Positions 1-7,122 of a stretch of DNA of 15,601 bases are shown here, piece by piece; position 1 is the first letter of the stretch, and each line of letters begins with the position of its first letter. The position numbers were made by a program, and so were the translations under genes. The notes below the pieces were generated by a model. That model ran no database searches, was not told the DNA's origin, and was given only the letters and a program-made list of their open reading frames with translations. This DNA is from JAGMDK01 sp023128695 (GTDB lineage Bacteria > Planctomycetota > Phycisphaerae > UBA1845 > Fen-1342). The DNA lies in assembly GCA_030628805.1 (NCBI GenBank), contig DAOVQG010000082.1, forward strand, positions 1 through 15,601. The letters are read 5' to 3'.

Positions 1-65
1 CGATGGGTCAGGCACATGGCGGCATCCCGTCGCGTGCGACCGGTCGCTTACGCTCGCGGTTCTGA
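1..65. repeat. Partial REP-like palindromic repeat, cut by the window edge
   Basis: Bases 40-65 match the right arm of the palindromic element inside the restriction gene (10048-10073) at 23 of 26 positions, sharing ACGCTCGCGG and TCTGA. Bases 1-11 (CGATGGGTCAG) match the inner part of the left arm of that element (10005-10015, CGACGGGTCAG) with one difference. The middle parts differ. I read this as a second member of the same family whose outer left arm lies beyond the window start. It is intergenic, about 180 bases past the 3' end of the dehydrogenase gene. No transposase is nearby, so mobility would have to be supplied in trans. Confidence 0.6.
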
Positions 66-160
66 TTGGGGGGCGTCGCCACGCATTCCAGTATCGCAAC
101 ACCTCGCAGATTCTGTCACGGACCCGGCATGCCACCCGTCGGACGCACCAATCCCCAATA

Positions 161-190
161 CGGCCGGTACGGAGCCCGGCCGCTACATTT
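161..190. repeat. GGCCGG hairpin repeat, copy 1
   Basis: Perfect 7-base stem: CGGCCGG at 161-167 pairs with CCGGCCG at 176-182 around an 8-base loop, followed by CTACATTT. It lies 3' of the minus-strand dehydrogenase gene, 57 bases past its stop, where it could act as a transcript end or RNA-stabilising structure. No U-run follows it on the minus strand, so a classic intrinsic terminator is not shown. Three relatives lie at 1885-1982. Confidence 0.6.
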
Positions 191-246
191 TCATCGTTGG
201 GGTATCCGCCCGATTGTCATTGCTTTTCCAGACTGCCAATATCGTA

Positions 247-1761
247 TCACGACTTCCCCGGCCGCCAGACGGGATCGTGCTTGTCGATTTGGGCGGGTTC
301 GAACCAGCGGGTCATGATCATGCGTTGTTGGGTGTAGAACAGCATCCCCTCACGGGCCTGGATGTGCAGGTCGCCGAAGAAGGAGTTGCGCCAGCCGGTG
401 AAGGGGTACCAGGCCATCGGGGCCGGGACGCCGAGGTTGACGCCGATCATGCCGGCGGGGAATTCGTGTTTGAACTTGCGGGCCGCCGGGCCGGAGTTGG
501 TGAAGATCACCGCCCCGTTGCCGTATTGGCAGCGCTGGCCGAGCGCGATCGCGTCGTCCAGCGTCTTTACGCGCACGAAGGGCAGCACCGGGCCGAAGAT
601 CTCCTCCCGCGCGACGGTCATTTCCGGCTGCACGTGGTCAATGATCGTCGGGCCCACGAAGAAGCCCTCCGGCGAGTTGGCCACTTTCACCTTCCGCCCG
701 TCGAGGACAATCTTCGCCCCCTCGCGCTCGGCGGAATCGATGTAGCCGAGGACGCGATCGAGGTGTTGGCGAGAGATCACCGGCCCCATGTCGACCGCCG
801 CCTCGGGCACGTCGGTCCGGCCGACCCGGATTTTCGCCACCTCATCGGCGAAGTGTGCGACCAGCTCGTCGGCCACGTCGCCGACCGCCACGGCGAGGCT
901 GCCGGCCATGCAGCGTTCGCCGGCACAGCCGTAGGCCGAGTGCAGCATCCCACGGACGGTCGGATGGAGCTCGGCGTCGGGCATGACGACCATGTGGTTC
1001 TTGGCCCCGCCGGCGGCCTGCACGCGTTTGCCGTGGGCGGTGCCGGTTTCGTATACATGCTTGGCCACCGCCGTCGATCCGACAAAGGAAATTGCCTTGA
1101 CGTCCGGGTGCGTGAGCAGGGCGTCGACGCAGGTCTTGTCGCCGTGGACGATCGAGAACACGCCCTCCGGCACGCCGGCCTCCAGTAGTAGCTCGGCGAC
1201 CCGGATCGACGAAAGCGGCACGCGCTCGGAAGGTTTGAGAATGAAGCAGTTCCCGCAGGTCAGCCCGTTTGGATACATCCACAACGGGACCATCGCGGGG
1301 AAGTTGAACGGCGTGATCCCAGCCACCACGCCGAGCGGATGGCGGACCGTCTCGGCGTCCACGTTCGGGGCGATGTTGCGGGTATTCTCGCCGACCAGCA
1401 GCGACGGCAGCCCGCAGGCGAACTCGATCATCTCCACGCCGCGCTGCACGGAGGCCCGCGATTCGGCGAAGGTCTTACCGTGCTCGCGGGTGCAGATGCG
1501 GGCGACATCGTCGGCGTTGCGTTCGAGCAAATTGCGGAAACGGAACATAACACGAGCCCGATCCGGCGGCGGCGTGTCACGCCAAGCCGGGAACGCCGCC
1601 TGGGCCGCCCGCACGGCACGGTCAACGTCCTCATTAGCGCACAACGGTGTGCGGGCGATCAGTTCCCCGGTCGACGGATTCCAAACGTCAGCGAACCGCT
1701 CCGTCCGCGCTTCGGTCCACTGCCCGCCGATCAGGCACTTGCAAGTAACAACATCCGCCAT
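247..1761 (-). CDS. mmsA: CoA-acylating methylmalonate/malonate-semialdehyde dehydrogenase
   Basis: A 504-residue aldehyde dehydrogenase superfamily protein, full length for the family (about 500). It oxidises (methyl)malonate semialdehyde with NAD+ and CoA to propionyl-CoA or acetyl-CoA plus CO2, in valine, inositol and beta-alanine breakdown. Visible features are PFNFP at 151-155 with the oxyanion Asn153, the FVGST nucleotide-binding turn at 226-230, and the catalytic cysteine in GERCMAG (Cys284). The segment AGGAKNHMV (250-258) lacks the general-base glutamate seen at this place in ordinary aldehyde dehydrogenases, which is characteristic of the CoA-dependent MMSDH branch. The start is supported by GGAGAA (complement of 1769-1774) seven bases ahead of ATG. 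A beta-ureidopropionase-like gene 3.5 kb away suggests a role in pyrimidine or beta-alanine catabolism (inference). Confidence 0.93.
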   Translation of the reverse strand: MADVVTCKCLIGGQWTEARTERFADVWNPSTGELIARTPLCANEDVDRAVRAAQAAFPAWRDTPPPDRARVMFRFRNLLERNADDVARICTREHGKTFAESRASVQRGVEMIEFACGLPSLLVGENTRNIAPNVDAETVRHPLGVVAGITPFNFPAMVPLWMYPNGLTCGNCFILKPSERVPLSSIRVAELLLEAGVPEGVFSIVHGDKTCVDALLTHPDVKAISFVGSTAVAKHVYETGTAHGKRVQAAGGAKNHMVVMPDAELHPTVRGMLHSAYGCAGERCMAGSLAVAVGDVADELVAHFADEVAKIRVGRTDVPEAAVDMGPVISRQHLDRVLGYIDSAEREGAKIVLDGRKVKVANSPEGFFVGPTIIDHVQPEMTVAREEIFGPVLPFVRVKTLDDAIALGQRCQYGNGAVIFTNSGPAARKFKHEFPAGMIGVNLGVPAPMAWYPFTGWRNSFFGDLHIQAREGMLFYTQQRMIMTRWFEPAQIDKHDPVWRPGKS

Positions 1762-1806
1762 GGTTGCGTTCTCCGACTCGAGTAATGCGGCTACAGCGCT
1801 TCATCG

Positions 1807-1834
1807 AGTATAGCGTACAAACCACGGCAAGAAA
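1807..1834 (-). promoter_or_regulatory. Possible promoter of the dehydrogenase gene
   Basis: On the minus strand a TATACT (-10, complement of 1807-1812) lies 16 bases after TTTCTT (complement of 1829-1834), about 45 bases before the ATG of the dehydrogenase. The -10 is good and the -35 is weak, so this is a guess from sequence alone. Confidence 0.35.
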
Positions 1835-1884
1835 GGTCGGTAGGTATAATGTGAACGCGTGGTGAGTAAACGTTCCGTACACTA

Positions 1885-1982
1885 CGGCCGGCATGGGGGC
1901 TGGCCGCTACATTACTTCCTCGGCCGGTACGGGGCCCGGCCGCTACATTTCTCGGCCGGCACGGGGGCCGGGCGCTACAAGA
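1885..1982. repeat. Three tandem GGCCGG hairpin repeats, copies 2-4
   Basis: Copies start at 1885, 1921 and 1953 (spacing 36 and 32 bases). Each is about 30 bases long: CGGCCGG, an 8-base loop of the TACGGGGC type, then a CCGGCCG-like arm and CTACA. Copy 3 (1921-1950) has a perfect 7-base stem, copy 2 one G-T pair, copy 4 one mismatch. They fill the space just 3' of the exported dockerin-protein gene (stop at 2001). Copy 1 at 161-190 has the same position relative to the dehydrogenase gene. The spacers are only a few bases long, so this is not a CRISPR array. Confidence 0.7.
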
Positions 1983-2000
1983 TTGTGTTACGGCAGACTG

Positions 2001-4859
2001 TTACGGACACGTCGTGTTCATCAGCGCCACGAACGGGTCAATATCTTGCCAGTTCACGGTACCGTCGTCGTTTACATCGTTGTTGGCAAAAGAGCACGTT
2101 GGTGGGCATGGTTTGAACATCTCTTTCCAGGCAGGAATATTGTCATTCATGGCTGCTACGAAGTAGTCGATATCACGCCAGGAAATCACACCGTCGCAAT
2201 TGCTATCGCCGGAGCAGCATTCGTCGGGTACACCGTCTCCACCAATATCAACGCTATTGCAGTCTCCGGCTGGCCCTGAATCGAGGTCACATTCGTCTGG
2301 GATTCCGTTGAGGTTGCAGTCGTCGCTTTGACCGCACCCCGGGACATTACAGGGCGGATCGCAATTGATGTCGCACCAATCTACCAGGCCATTGATGTTA
2401 CAATCACGCTGATCGCATTCATCCAAAAAGCCATTGCCGTCAGGAGCCGGAAAGGCATCGAGGCTAGGATTGTTCGCGATATCGCACTCATCGGGAATTC
2501 CATTGAGATTGCAGTCGTTACACCATACCTCACATTCGTCCGGGATAACGTTGCCGTTACAGTCAGGGCTGATTCCTTCTTCAATGTCACATTCGTCTGG
2601 AACCCCGTTGCTATTGCAGTCGCAGCTAGTATTCCCTGAGATGTCACATTCGTCGGGTATGCCATTGTTGTTGCAGTCTTGGCTGGATGGCCAGTACCAC
2701 GCGATGAAAGCGCGTTCGTACCCAACGTGGGTCCCCCAGCCTACGATCCTACGGCTCTCGTTGATTCCTCTCGCGACCAACAACTCCCAACCATAACCAG
2801 GGGGCACGAGATCGTTCAGATTGGACATCCCGTGCTCAGAAGTCCATACGAATGCATGACCTTCTGACTCGCCAACCACGTCCTGAAACTCGTTGATTGC
2901 GTACGCTGTGCCGGGACCAATTATTGTTGCTAGCCACCACTGGTTAATGGGATCCGGCCACATAGCCGCGTAGCCGTTCAACTCCCCAACGACCTCATGA
3001 GCGTTGTTGACGTCATACGCCACGCCGGGACCGAGTTCAATCATGAGCCAGCTTCCGGCCCCCTCATTCCAGATCCATATAACCGCGTTTTCATCAGATG
3101 TGCCAGCGACGACATCTCCCGACTCGTTTATGCCGTAGGCAGCGCCCGGTCCGAGAATGGTCGGCACCCACTGCCCTGTGTTCGGATTCTTAATCCAGCT
3201 TACGGCATACCCCGCAGATTCACCAACCACTTGGCCCGCGTTGTTCACGTCGTTCGCGCTGTGCACGACGTCCTCCCCTCCACCCGCCAGCACCGTCGCC
3301 TCCCACAGGTTTTCAGTATGGCGCCACACAAGGGCATGCCACACAAAAAAACAGAAGGGGTACACGCACTCGATGTAGTTGGTCACTCCTGCAACAAGAT
3401 TGGATTGATTGACCGCCATCGCCGTCAACAAGGATCCAGCCGGGATTTCTGAAGGCAAAGGAAGCGCAGCCATGGTGCCATCTCGCCAATGGAAAGCGTA
3501 CATTGGCGGGACAGCCCCGCCCCTGGACTGCCCGACGACGCTCGGCACAACATCGTCATTGACGCCATACGCGCGGGCGTCCGTGCATTCAGAAGATGCC
3601 GAAACGGTCCCCAAGTCCACTGGCCAGACCCAGGCATCGAGTTCACACTCATCAGGAAATCCGTTGCTGTTGCAGTCCGAGCTCGTGCCGCTGGCTATGT
3701 CGCACTCATCGGGAATCAAATTGGTGTTGCAGTCCGAGCTCGTGCCGCTGGCTATGTCGCACTCATCGGGTACGCTGTTATTGTTGCAGTCTGTAAACCC
3801 GACGTCGACGATGCGCGTACCGGGCGTACCGGGTACGCCGGTGCCGGGTTGTCCGTCCTCGGCCCAGTCGTGCAGCGTGTCCGCACCGCGTCCGCCTTGG
3901 CCGCCAGAACCCGGGGATCCGCCCGCGCAACCAAGGGAGTGCCCCCCCGGCGCAGCCCCATAGGTCAGCCAGTGCCCCACTTGAGACGTGCCCGAAAGCC
4001 CTCCAGCCCCGCCTTCGCCTCCAGCACCGCCGAGGGCATGAATCTCCCCTTCGGCATCGAGATACGCACAATGCACTTCGACGGTATCGCCTTCGCCGCC
4101 GTTGCCTCCGGCGCCGCCTCCCCCGCCCCCGCCGGCCAGATCGTGCCAGAACACGCCGTCGAGGAACTCCTTGTATTCCGCGCCGCAGGCCTCGTAAGAG
4201 TTCGGCGCATCCTCACCGTCCTCGCCGTCTTCCCCGTCGGCGTGAATGACACCATAGTTGTCCAGATGCAAGGCATAGATCCTAACGTAGCCTCCGCCTC
4301 GACCACCGCTGCCGCCCGCACCGCCGTTACCACCATCAGCGTCCTCTTGGATGAACCCGCCGGGGTTGTACCAGGCACCGCCGCCCCCGCCCCCACCGCC
4401 GCCGCCTTGGCCGCCATCGCCAGCAGGGCCTGCGATGGCCTCTCCGAGGAACCCGGTTTCGCCATCGGTGCAGTCGACGCCACGTATCGGACATCCGGTT
4501 GGAACCGCATCCTGCATGGGATTCGCGCCCAGTCCTCCGGCACCCCCGCCGCCGCCGTGGCCGCCGGATTCAATGTCCGTAATCACGCCGTAATTCGTCA
4601 GGGTGCCGCACACGCGCACCGTGTACCCGGCCGTGTTGAGCGTGACACCGACCTCCACCGTGAGATTTCGGTAGTTCATCTCACGGTTCAGTATAGTGTC
4701 TTGTGCCAGGACCACATCGCCATCCGAACCATCGCCATACGTGCCACACGGCAGGCAACACTCCACCGGCGGATCGGCCAGCGCCGGCAGCGCACCACAG
4801 ATCAAGCAGATCGCAAGACCCTCAATCAACACACGCGTCCCTCTCACACTTCCTCTCAT
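2001..4859 (-). CDS. Exported Gly-rich / Ca-repeat / HAF-propeller / dockerin protein
   Basis: A 952-residue exported protein, order N to C. Signal peptide about 1-28 (hydrophobic core, cleavage after ALA). Gly-rich, acidic, Cys-containing region about 95-350 with runs of up to ten Gly. Three DCN-x-N-x-xPDEC repeats, about 355-406. A region with seven or so (V/I)N-x-x-x-x-VVGE-like HAF repeats, about 407-726, likely a beta-propeller. About eight more DCNxNGIPDECD repeats, 727-873. A C-terminal dockerin-like pair of calcium loops at about 883 (DSNCDG) and 927 (DVNDDG). The ATG at 4859 is preferred over one 27 bases upstream because AAGGAG stands six to seven bases ahead of it and the signal peptide then starts properly. 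Ligand and partner are unknown. Dockerins bind cohesins in cellulosomes, but planctomycete examples are mostly uncharacterised; a cell-surface or secreted structural role is inference. Confidence 0.85.
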   Translation of the reverse strand: MRGSVRGTRVLIEGLAICLICGALPALADPPVECCLPCGTYGDGSDGDVVLAQDTILNREMNYRNLTVEVGVTLNTAGYTVRVCGTLTNYGVITDIESGGHGGGGGAGGLGANPMQDAVPTGCPIRGVDCTDGETGFLGEAIAGPAGDGGQGGGGGGGGGGAWYNPGGFIQEDADGGNGGAGGSGGRGGGYVRIYALHLDNYGVIHADGEDGEDGEDAPNSYEACGAEYKEFLDGVFWHDLAGGGGGGGAGGNGGEGDTVEVHCAYLDAEGEIHALGGAGGEGGAGGLSGTSQVGHWLTYGAAPGGHSLGCAGGSPGSGGQGGRGADTLHDWAEDGQPGTGVPGTPGTRIVDVGFTDCNNNSVPDECDIASGTSSDCNTNLIPDECDIASGTSSDCNSNGFPDECELDAWVWPVDLGTVSASSECTDARAYGVNDDVVPSVVGQSRGGAVPPMYAFHWRDGTMAALPLPSEIPAGSLLTAMAVNQSNLVAGVTNYIECVYPFCFFVWHALVWRHTENLWEATVLAGGGEDVVHSANDVNNAGQVVGESAGYAVSWIKNPNTGQWVPTILGPGAAYGINESGDVVAGTSDENAVIWIWNEGAGSWLMIELGPGVAYDVNNAHEVVGELNGYAAMWPDPINQWWLATIIGPGTAYAINEFQDVVGESEGHAFVWTSEHGMSNLNDLVPPGYGWELLVARGINESRRIVGWGTHVGYERAFIAWYWPSSQDCNNNGIPDECDISGNTSCDCNSNGVPDECDIEEGISPDCNGNVIPDECEVWCNDCNLNGIPDECDIANNPSLDAFPAPDGNGFLDECDQRDCNINGLVDWCDINCDPPCNVPGCGQSDDCNLNGIPDECDLDSGPAGDCNSVDIGGDGVPDECCSGDSNCDGVISWRDIDYFVAAMNDNIPAWKEMFKPCPPTCSFANNDVNDDGTVNWQDIDPFVALMNTTCP
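3668..3770 (-). repeat. 46-base perfect direct repeat inside the exported-protein gene
   Basis: Bases 3668-3713 and 3725-3770 are identical over 46 bases, offset by 57 bases (19 codons). They encode the DECDIASGTSSDCN unit of two successive calcium-type repeats. Identity at DNA level, while other repeats of the same protein differ, points to a recent tandem duplication. Confidence 0.9.
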
Positions 4860-4948
4860 GGTAATTCTCCTTCGCGATTGCGCCACCCATATTCCCGGTC
4901 GCCTCGTTGCGAGCGGACTCCTTACCCATCCATACCAATCCTCTACTA

Positions 4949-4978
4949 ATTGTAGTATTCGGGCCGATAAAATGTCAA
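4949..4978 (-). promoter_or_regulatory. Strong sigma70-type promoter of the exported-protein gene
   Basis: On the minus strand TTGACA (complement of 4973-4978) and TACAAT (complement of 4949-4954) are separated by 18 bases, within an AT-rich patch unlike the GC-rich surroundings. The leader to the ATG at 4859 would be about 85 bases and contains the AAGGAG ribosome-binding site. Confidence 0.7.
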
Positions 4979-5262
4979 TATAATTATCCTGTTTTCGCTT
5001 GTTTTATCGGCAGGCTCTTTTTACCGGAATCCCTCGTGAATAGATATTAGGAGCTTGTTGGCCGCACAGAAAAACAGAATGCCAAGAGTAGCAAGTTCGG
5101 ATGATAATCCGCTCAGCCAAGCGGTGTTTTTCAATGGGTGGGGTTTGAGGAGATCGCCGCAGGAGCACGGGGCCAGTGTCTGCCATCGGCCGGGCGGTTT
5201 GAATTCGGGGCACTCTAGCAGTAGATTCGTGGCGGAATTATCACAACGAGACACTTTCTGGC
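4979..5262. other. Divergent intergenic region between the exported-protein and nitrilase genes
   Basis: Together with the promoter above, 4860-5274 is a 415-base gene-free divergent region. Short ORFs in it have no coding character. The left end is AT-rich (about 4960-5060). A possible plus-strand promoter, TTTACC then TAGATA with a 15-base spacer around 5018-5045, is weak. I see no convincing operator, RNA or terminator. Confidence 0.4.
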
Positions 5263-5274
5263 AAGGAGTTGGTT

Positions 5275-6144
5275 ATGGCCCGCATGGTGCGCGGAGGATT
5301 GATCCAGGCGGTATTGAGCGAACCCGCCACGTCGCCGGTCGAGAAGATCAAGAAGTCGATGATCGACAAGCACGTCGAGCTGATCGCGCAGGCGGCCGAC
5401 CAGGGCGTGCAGGTGCTCTGTTTGCAGGAGCTGTTCTACGGGCCCTACTTCCCGGCCGAGCAGGACACGAAGTGGTATGAGCTGACCGAGCGCGTGCCCG
5501 AGGGGCCGACGACCAAGCTTATGTGCGAACTCGCTCGCAAGCATCAGCTCGTGCTGGTCGTCCCGCTGTATGAGGAGGAGATGACCGGCGTCTTCTACAA
5601 CTCCGCCGCCGTGATCGACGCCGACGGCACCTATCTGGGCATGTATCGCAAGCATCATCTGCCGCATTGTCACCCCGGCTTTTGGGAGAAGTTCTACTTC
5701 CGGCCAGGTAATCTGGGATTCCCCGTTTTCGAGACGCGCTTCGGCCGGGTCGGCGTGTACATCTGCTACGATCGTCACTTCCCGGAAGGGGCCCGCTGCC
5801 TGGGTCTGAACGGGGCGGAGATCGTGTTCAACCCCTCGGCGACGGTCGCGGGACTCTCGGAACACCTTTGGAAGCTGGAGCAGCCGGCGCACGCCGTGGC
5901 CAACCAGTACTACGTCGGTGCCATCAACCGGCCCGGGACGGAGGCCCCGTGGAACATCGGCGAGTTCTACGGTACGTCCTACTTCTGCGACCCGCGCGGG
6001 CAGATCATGGCCGAAGGCAAGCGCATCGAGGACGACATCATCGTAGCCGACCTGGACCTGGACCTGATCCGCGAGGTCCGCAACGTCTGGCAATTCTTCC
6101 GCGACCGCCGACCGGAGGCGTATGACGAGATTGTGATGCCGTAG
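5275..6144 (+). CDS. Nitrilase-superfamily amidohydrolase, probable beta-ureidopropionase
   Basis: A 289-residue carbon-nitrogen hydrolase, normal length for the N-carbamoyl-beta-alanine/N-carbamoylputrescine amidase branch. The catalytic triad is complete: Glu52 in LQELFYGPYF, Lys126 in YRKHHLP, Cys164 in YICYDRHFPE. The cysteine block and the NPSATVAGLSEHLWKLEQP region (186-204) resemble beta-ureidopropionase, which splits N-carbamoyl-beta-alanine to beta-alanine, CO2 and ammonia; exact substrate cannot be fixed by eye. ATG at 5275 is chosen over the TTG at 5269 because AAGGAG (5263-5268) lies six bases ahead of it and abuts the TTG. Cytoplasmic, no signal peptide. The mmsA-type dehydrogenase nearby would act two steps later (after a transaminase) in reductive pyrimidine catabolism. 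Its last codons recur in degenerate form at 7084-7122. Confidence 0.85.
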   Translation: MARMVRGGLIQAVLSEPATSPVEKIKKSMIDKHVELIAQAADQGVQVLCLQELFYGPYFPAEQDTKWYELTERVPEGPTTKLMCELARKHQLVLVVPLYEEEMTGVFYNSAAVIDADGTYLGMYRKHHLPHCHPGFWEKFYFRPGNLGFPVFETRFGRVGVYICYDRHFPEGARCLGLNGAEIVFNPSATVAGLSEHLWKLEQPAHAVANQYYVGAINRPGTEAPWNIGEFYGTSYFCDPRGQIMAEGKRIEDDIIVADLDLDLIREVRNVWQFFRDRRPEAYDEIVMP

Positions 6145-6257
6145 CCCCTACTCAGAGGCTGTTGCGTGAGGCTGTCACAACCTGTGGCAGGATAATAAGT
6201 TATGGAAGCAGAGCCTCAACGTGGTCGGGCATCAGTGATCTCGGTTGGAGTAACATT

Positions 6258-6380
6258 ATGAGAAAGCCGTCACTTTTTGTGAAAAACGCTCGCTTCCACG
6301 TTAATATGTGCTATACTATGCTTGGAAATTGCTCCCCGTCCGACATGCCGCAAGGCCTCGGGCGGGGTTATCTTTTATAG
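6258..6380 (+). CDS. Possible 40-codon leader ORF before the NYN gene
   Basis: An ATG at 6258 with GGAG seven bases ahead (6247-6250) opens a 40-residue reading frame that ends at TAG 6378-6380, ten bases before the NYN gene start. Its last third runs through the hairpin at 6334-6367. It has no recognisable domain. If translated, ribosomes would melt the hairpin, so it could act as a leader peptide or as coupling to the NYN gene. Such an ORF can also occur by chance, and a TATACT box inside it argues for a shorter transcript. Weak call. Confidence 0.25.
   Translation: MRKPSLFVKNARFHVNMCYTMLGNCSPSDMPQGLGRGYLL
6312..6317 (+). promoter_or_regulatory. Possible -10 box for the NYN gene
   Basis: TATACT in an AT-rich patch about 75 bases before the NYN start codon. 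No good -35 box lies 16-18 bases upstream. If used, the transcript would begin just before the hairpin at 6334-6367, making the hairpin a 5' leader structure. Confidence 0.3.
6334..6378 (+). terminator. Intrinsic-terminator-like hairpin in the NYN gene leader
   Basis: CCCCGTCCGA (6334-6343) pairs with TCGGGCGGGG (6358-6367), ten pairs with one G-U. Inside, GCC (6347-6349) and GGC (6354-6356) close a GCAA tetraloop of the GNRA class. A T-rich tail, TTATCTTTTAT (6368-6378), follows. The form is that of a Rho-independent terminator. It lies 190 bases after the nitrilase stop and only 23 bases before the NYN start, so it is either the nitrilase terminator or an attenuator in the NYN leader. It is too close to the NYN start to leave room for a promoter between them. 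Confidence 0.65.
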
Positions 6381-6390
6381 GGGCTAAGCG

Positions 6391-7041
6391 ATGACGTTTG
6401 AGCCAAAGATCAAGCGGACGGTCGTGTTTATCGACGGCCAGAACCTCTACCACGCTGCCCGCGAGGCTTTTGGCCACACCTTTCCGAACTACGACGTTCG
6501 TGCCCTGGCCGAGCGAATCTGCCAAGCCCAGGATTGGCAACTAATCGGTGTGCAATTCTACACCGGCGTGCCTGATAGGGCGGACGACCCGTTCTGGAGC
6601 CACTTCTGGGCGGGCAAGCTCGCGGTGATGGGGCGTCAGGAGGTAATCGTATATTCCCGTCCGCTGCGCTACCGCAACAAGCGAATCCGCCTGCCGGACG
6701 GGAGCGAGCACACCTATCTGGCGGGCGAAGAAAAAGGTATCGACGTGCGGATCGCGCTCGATGTAATCCGTATGGCACACCGGCGTGAGTTCGACGTGGC
6801 TCTGATCCTCAGTCAGGATCAGGACCTCTCGGAAGTTGCCAAGGAAATCCGCACTATCGCGACCGAACAGGAGCGCTGGCTCAAGATCGCCTGCGCCTTT
6901 CCATTCAGCCCGACGACGCGTAATCGCCGCGGCATCGATCGAACCGATTGGATACACCTCACACGCGAGTTCTACGATTCATGTTTGGATCGACGCGACT
7001 ACCGGCCCAAGAGCATTCGGGAGGGGAGAATCGAAAATTGA
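6391..7041 (+). CDS. NYN-domain (PIN-like, LabA/DUF88-type) putative RNase
   Basis: A 216-residue cytoplasmic protein that is mostly one NYN domain. The conserved acidic sites are present: FIDGQN (13-18; Asp15, Asn18), EEKGIDVRIALDV about 113-125 (the K-x-x-D motif), and SQDQDL about 137-142 (the S-x-D-x-D motif). Together these usually bind a metal ion for RNA or DNA cleavage. The C-terminal 40 residues are basic and lack a known domain. ATG at 6391 has AGGGG (6379-6383) seven bases ahead. Bacterial NYN proteins occur as toxin-like or RNA-processing nucleases and also in defence regions; which applies is unknown. It is bracketed by the nitrilase 3' end and a decayed copy of it, and lies 650 bases before a restriction gene, which suggests acquisition. 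Domain call firm, role open. Confidence 0.85.
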   Translation: MTFEPKIKRTVVFIDGQNLYHAAREAFGHTFPNYDVRALAERICQAQDWQLIGVQFYTGVPDRADDPFWSHFWAGKLAVMGRQEVIVYSRPLRYRNKRIRLPDGSEHTYLAGEEKGIDVRIALDVIRMAHRREFDVALILSQDQDLSEVAKEIRTIATEQERWLKIACAFPFSPTTRNRRGIDRTDWIHLTREFYDSCLDRRDYRPKSIREGRIEN

Positions 7042-7083
7042 TGGCTGACCGTGTCCGTATTATCCAGGCCATCGACTTACGGC

Positions 7084-7122
7084 CGCCGGCCGGAGGCGAA
7101 TGACGAAATCGTGATGGCGTAG
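7084..7122 (+). pseudogene. Decayed copy of the nitrilase gene 3' end
   Basis: Bases 7084-7126 match 6106-6148, the last codons and stop of the nitrilase gene plus the following CCCC, at 38 of 43 positions. Translated it reads RRPEANDEIVMA-stop against RRPEAYDEIVMP-stop. Homology fades upstream and after the shared GTAGCCCC. It is the only recognisable content of the 114 bases between the NYN gene and the next gene. It is a remnant of a duplication, or of a second nitrilase gene, that now brackets the NYN gene. Confidence 0.75.

Noticed and set aside
16..1188. Long plus-strand reading frame opposite the dehydrogenase
   Set aside because: Antisense shadow of a well-recognised gene; His/Asp/Val-rich translation without any known motif. 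The same applies to 983-1813 and 1339-1785.
1845..1850. TATAAT on the plus strand as a promoter
   Set aside because: No -35 box at the right distance and no plus-strand gene follows before 5275.
1885..1982. CRISPR array
   Set aside because: Only three degenerate repeats with spacers of 2-6 bases, no cas genes, and a hairpin unit also found singly at 161-190.
4859..4886. ATG at 4886 as start of the exported protein
   Set aside because: It has no Shine-Dalgarno and would place nine extra residues before the signal peptide; AAGGAG lies just ahead of the ATG at 4859.
3489..4949. 486-codon plus-strand frame opposite the exported protein
   Set aside because: Opposite a gene with signal peptide, ribosome-binding site, promoter and repeated domains; the Ala-rich translation arises from the complement of Gly codons.
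5269..5277. TTG at 5269 as nitrilase start
   Set aside because: It directly abuts AAGGAG, leaving no spacing; the ATG at 5275 has a six-base spacer.
5215..6093. 292-codon minus-strand frame opposite the nitrilase
   Set aside because: The nitrilase has all catalytic residues and a ribosome-binding site; the opposite frame is a GC-rich shadow.
6170..6186. Small hairpin TGTCACA-ACC-TGTGGCA as nitrilase terminator
   Set aside because: Seven pairs with one wobble and a 3-base loop, but no U-run follows; the hairpin at 6334-6367 is a far better terminator.
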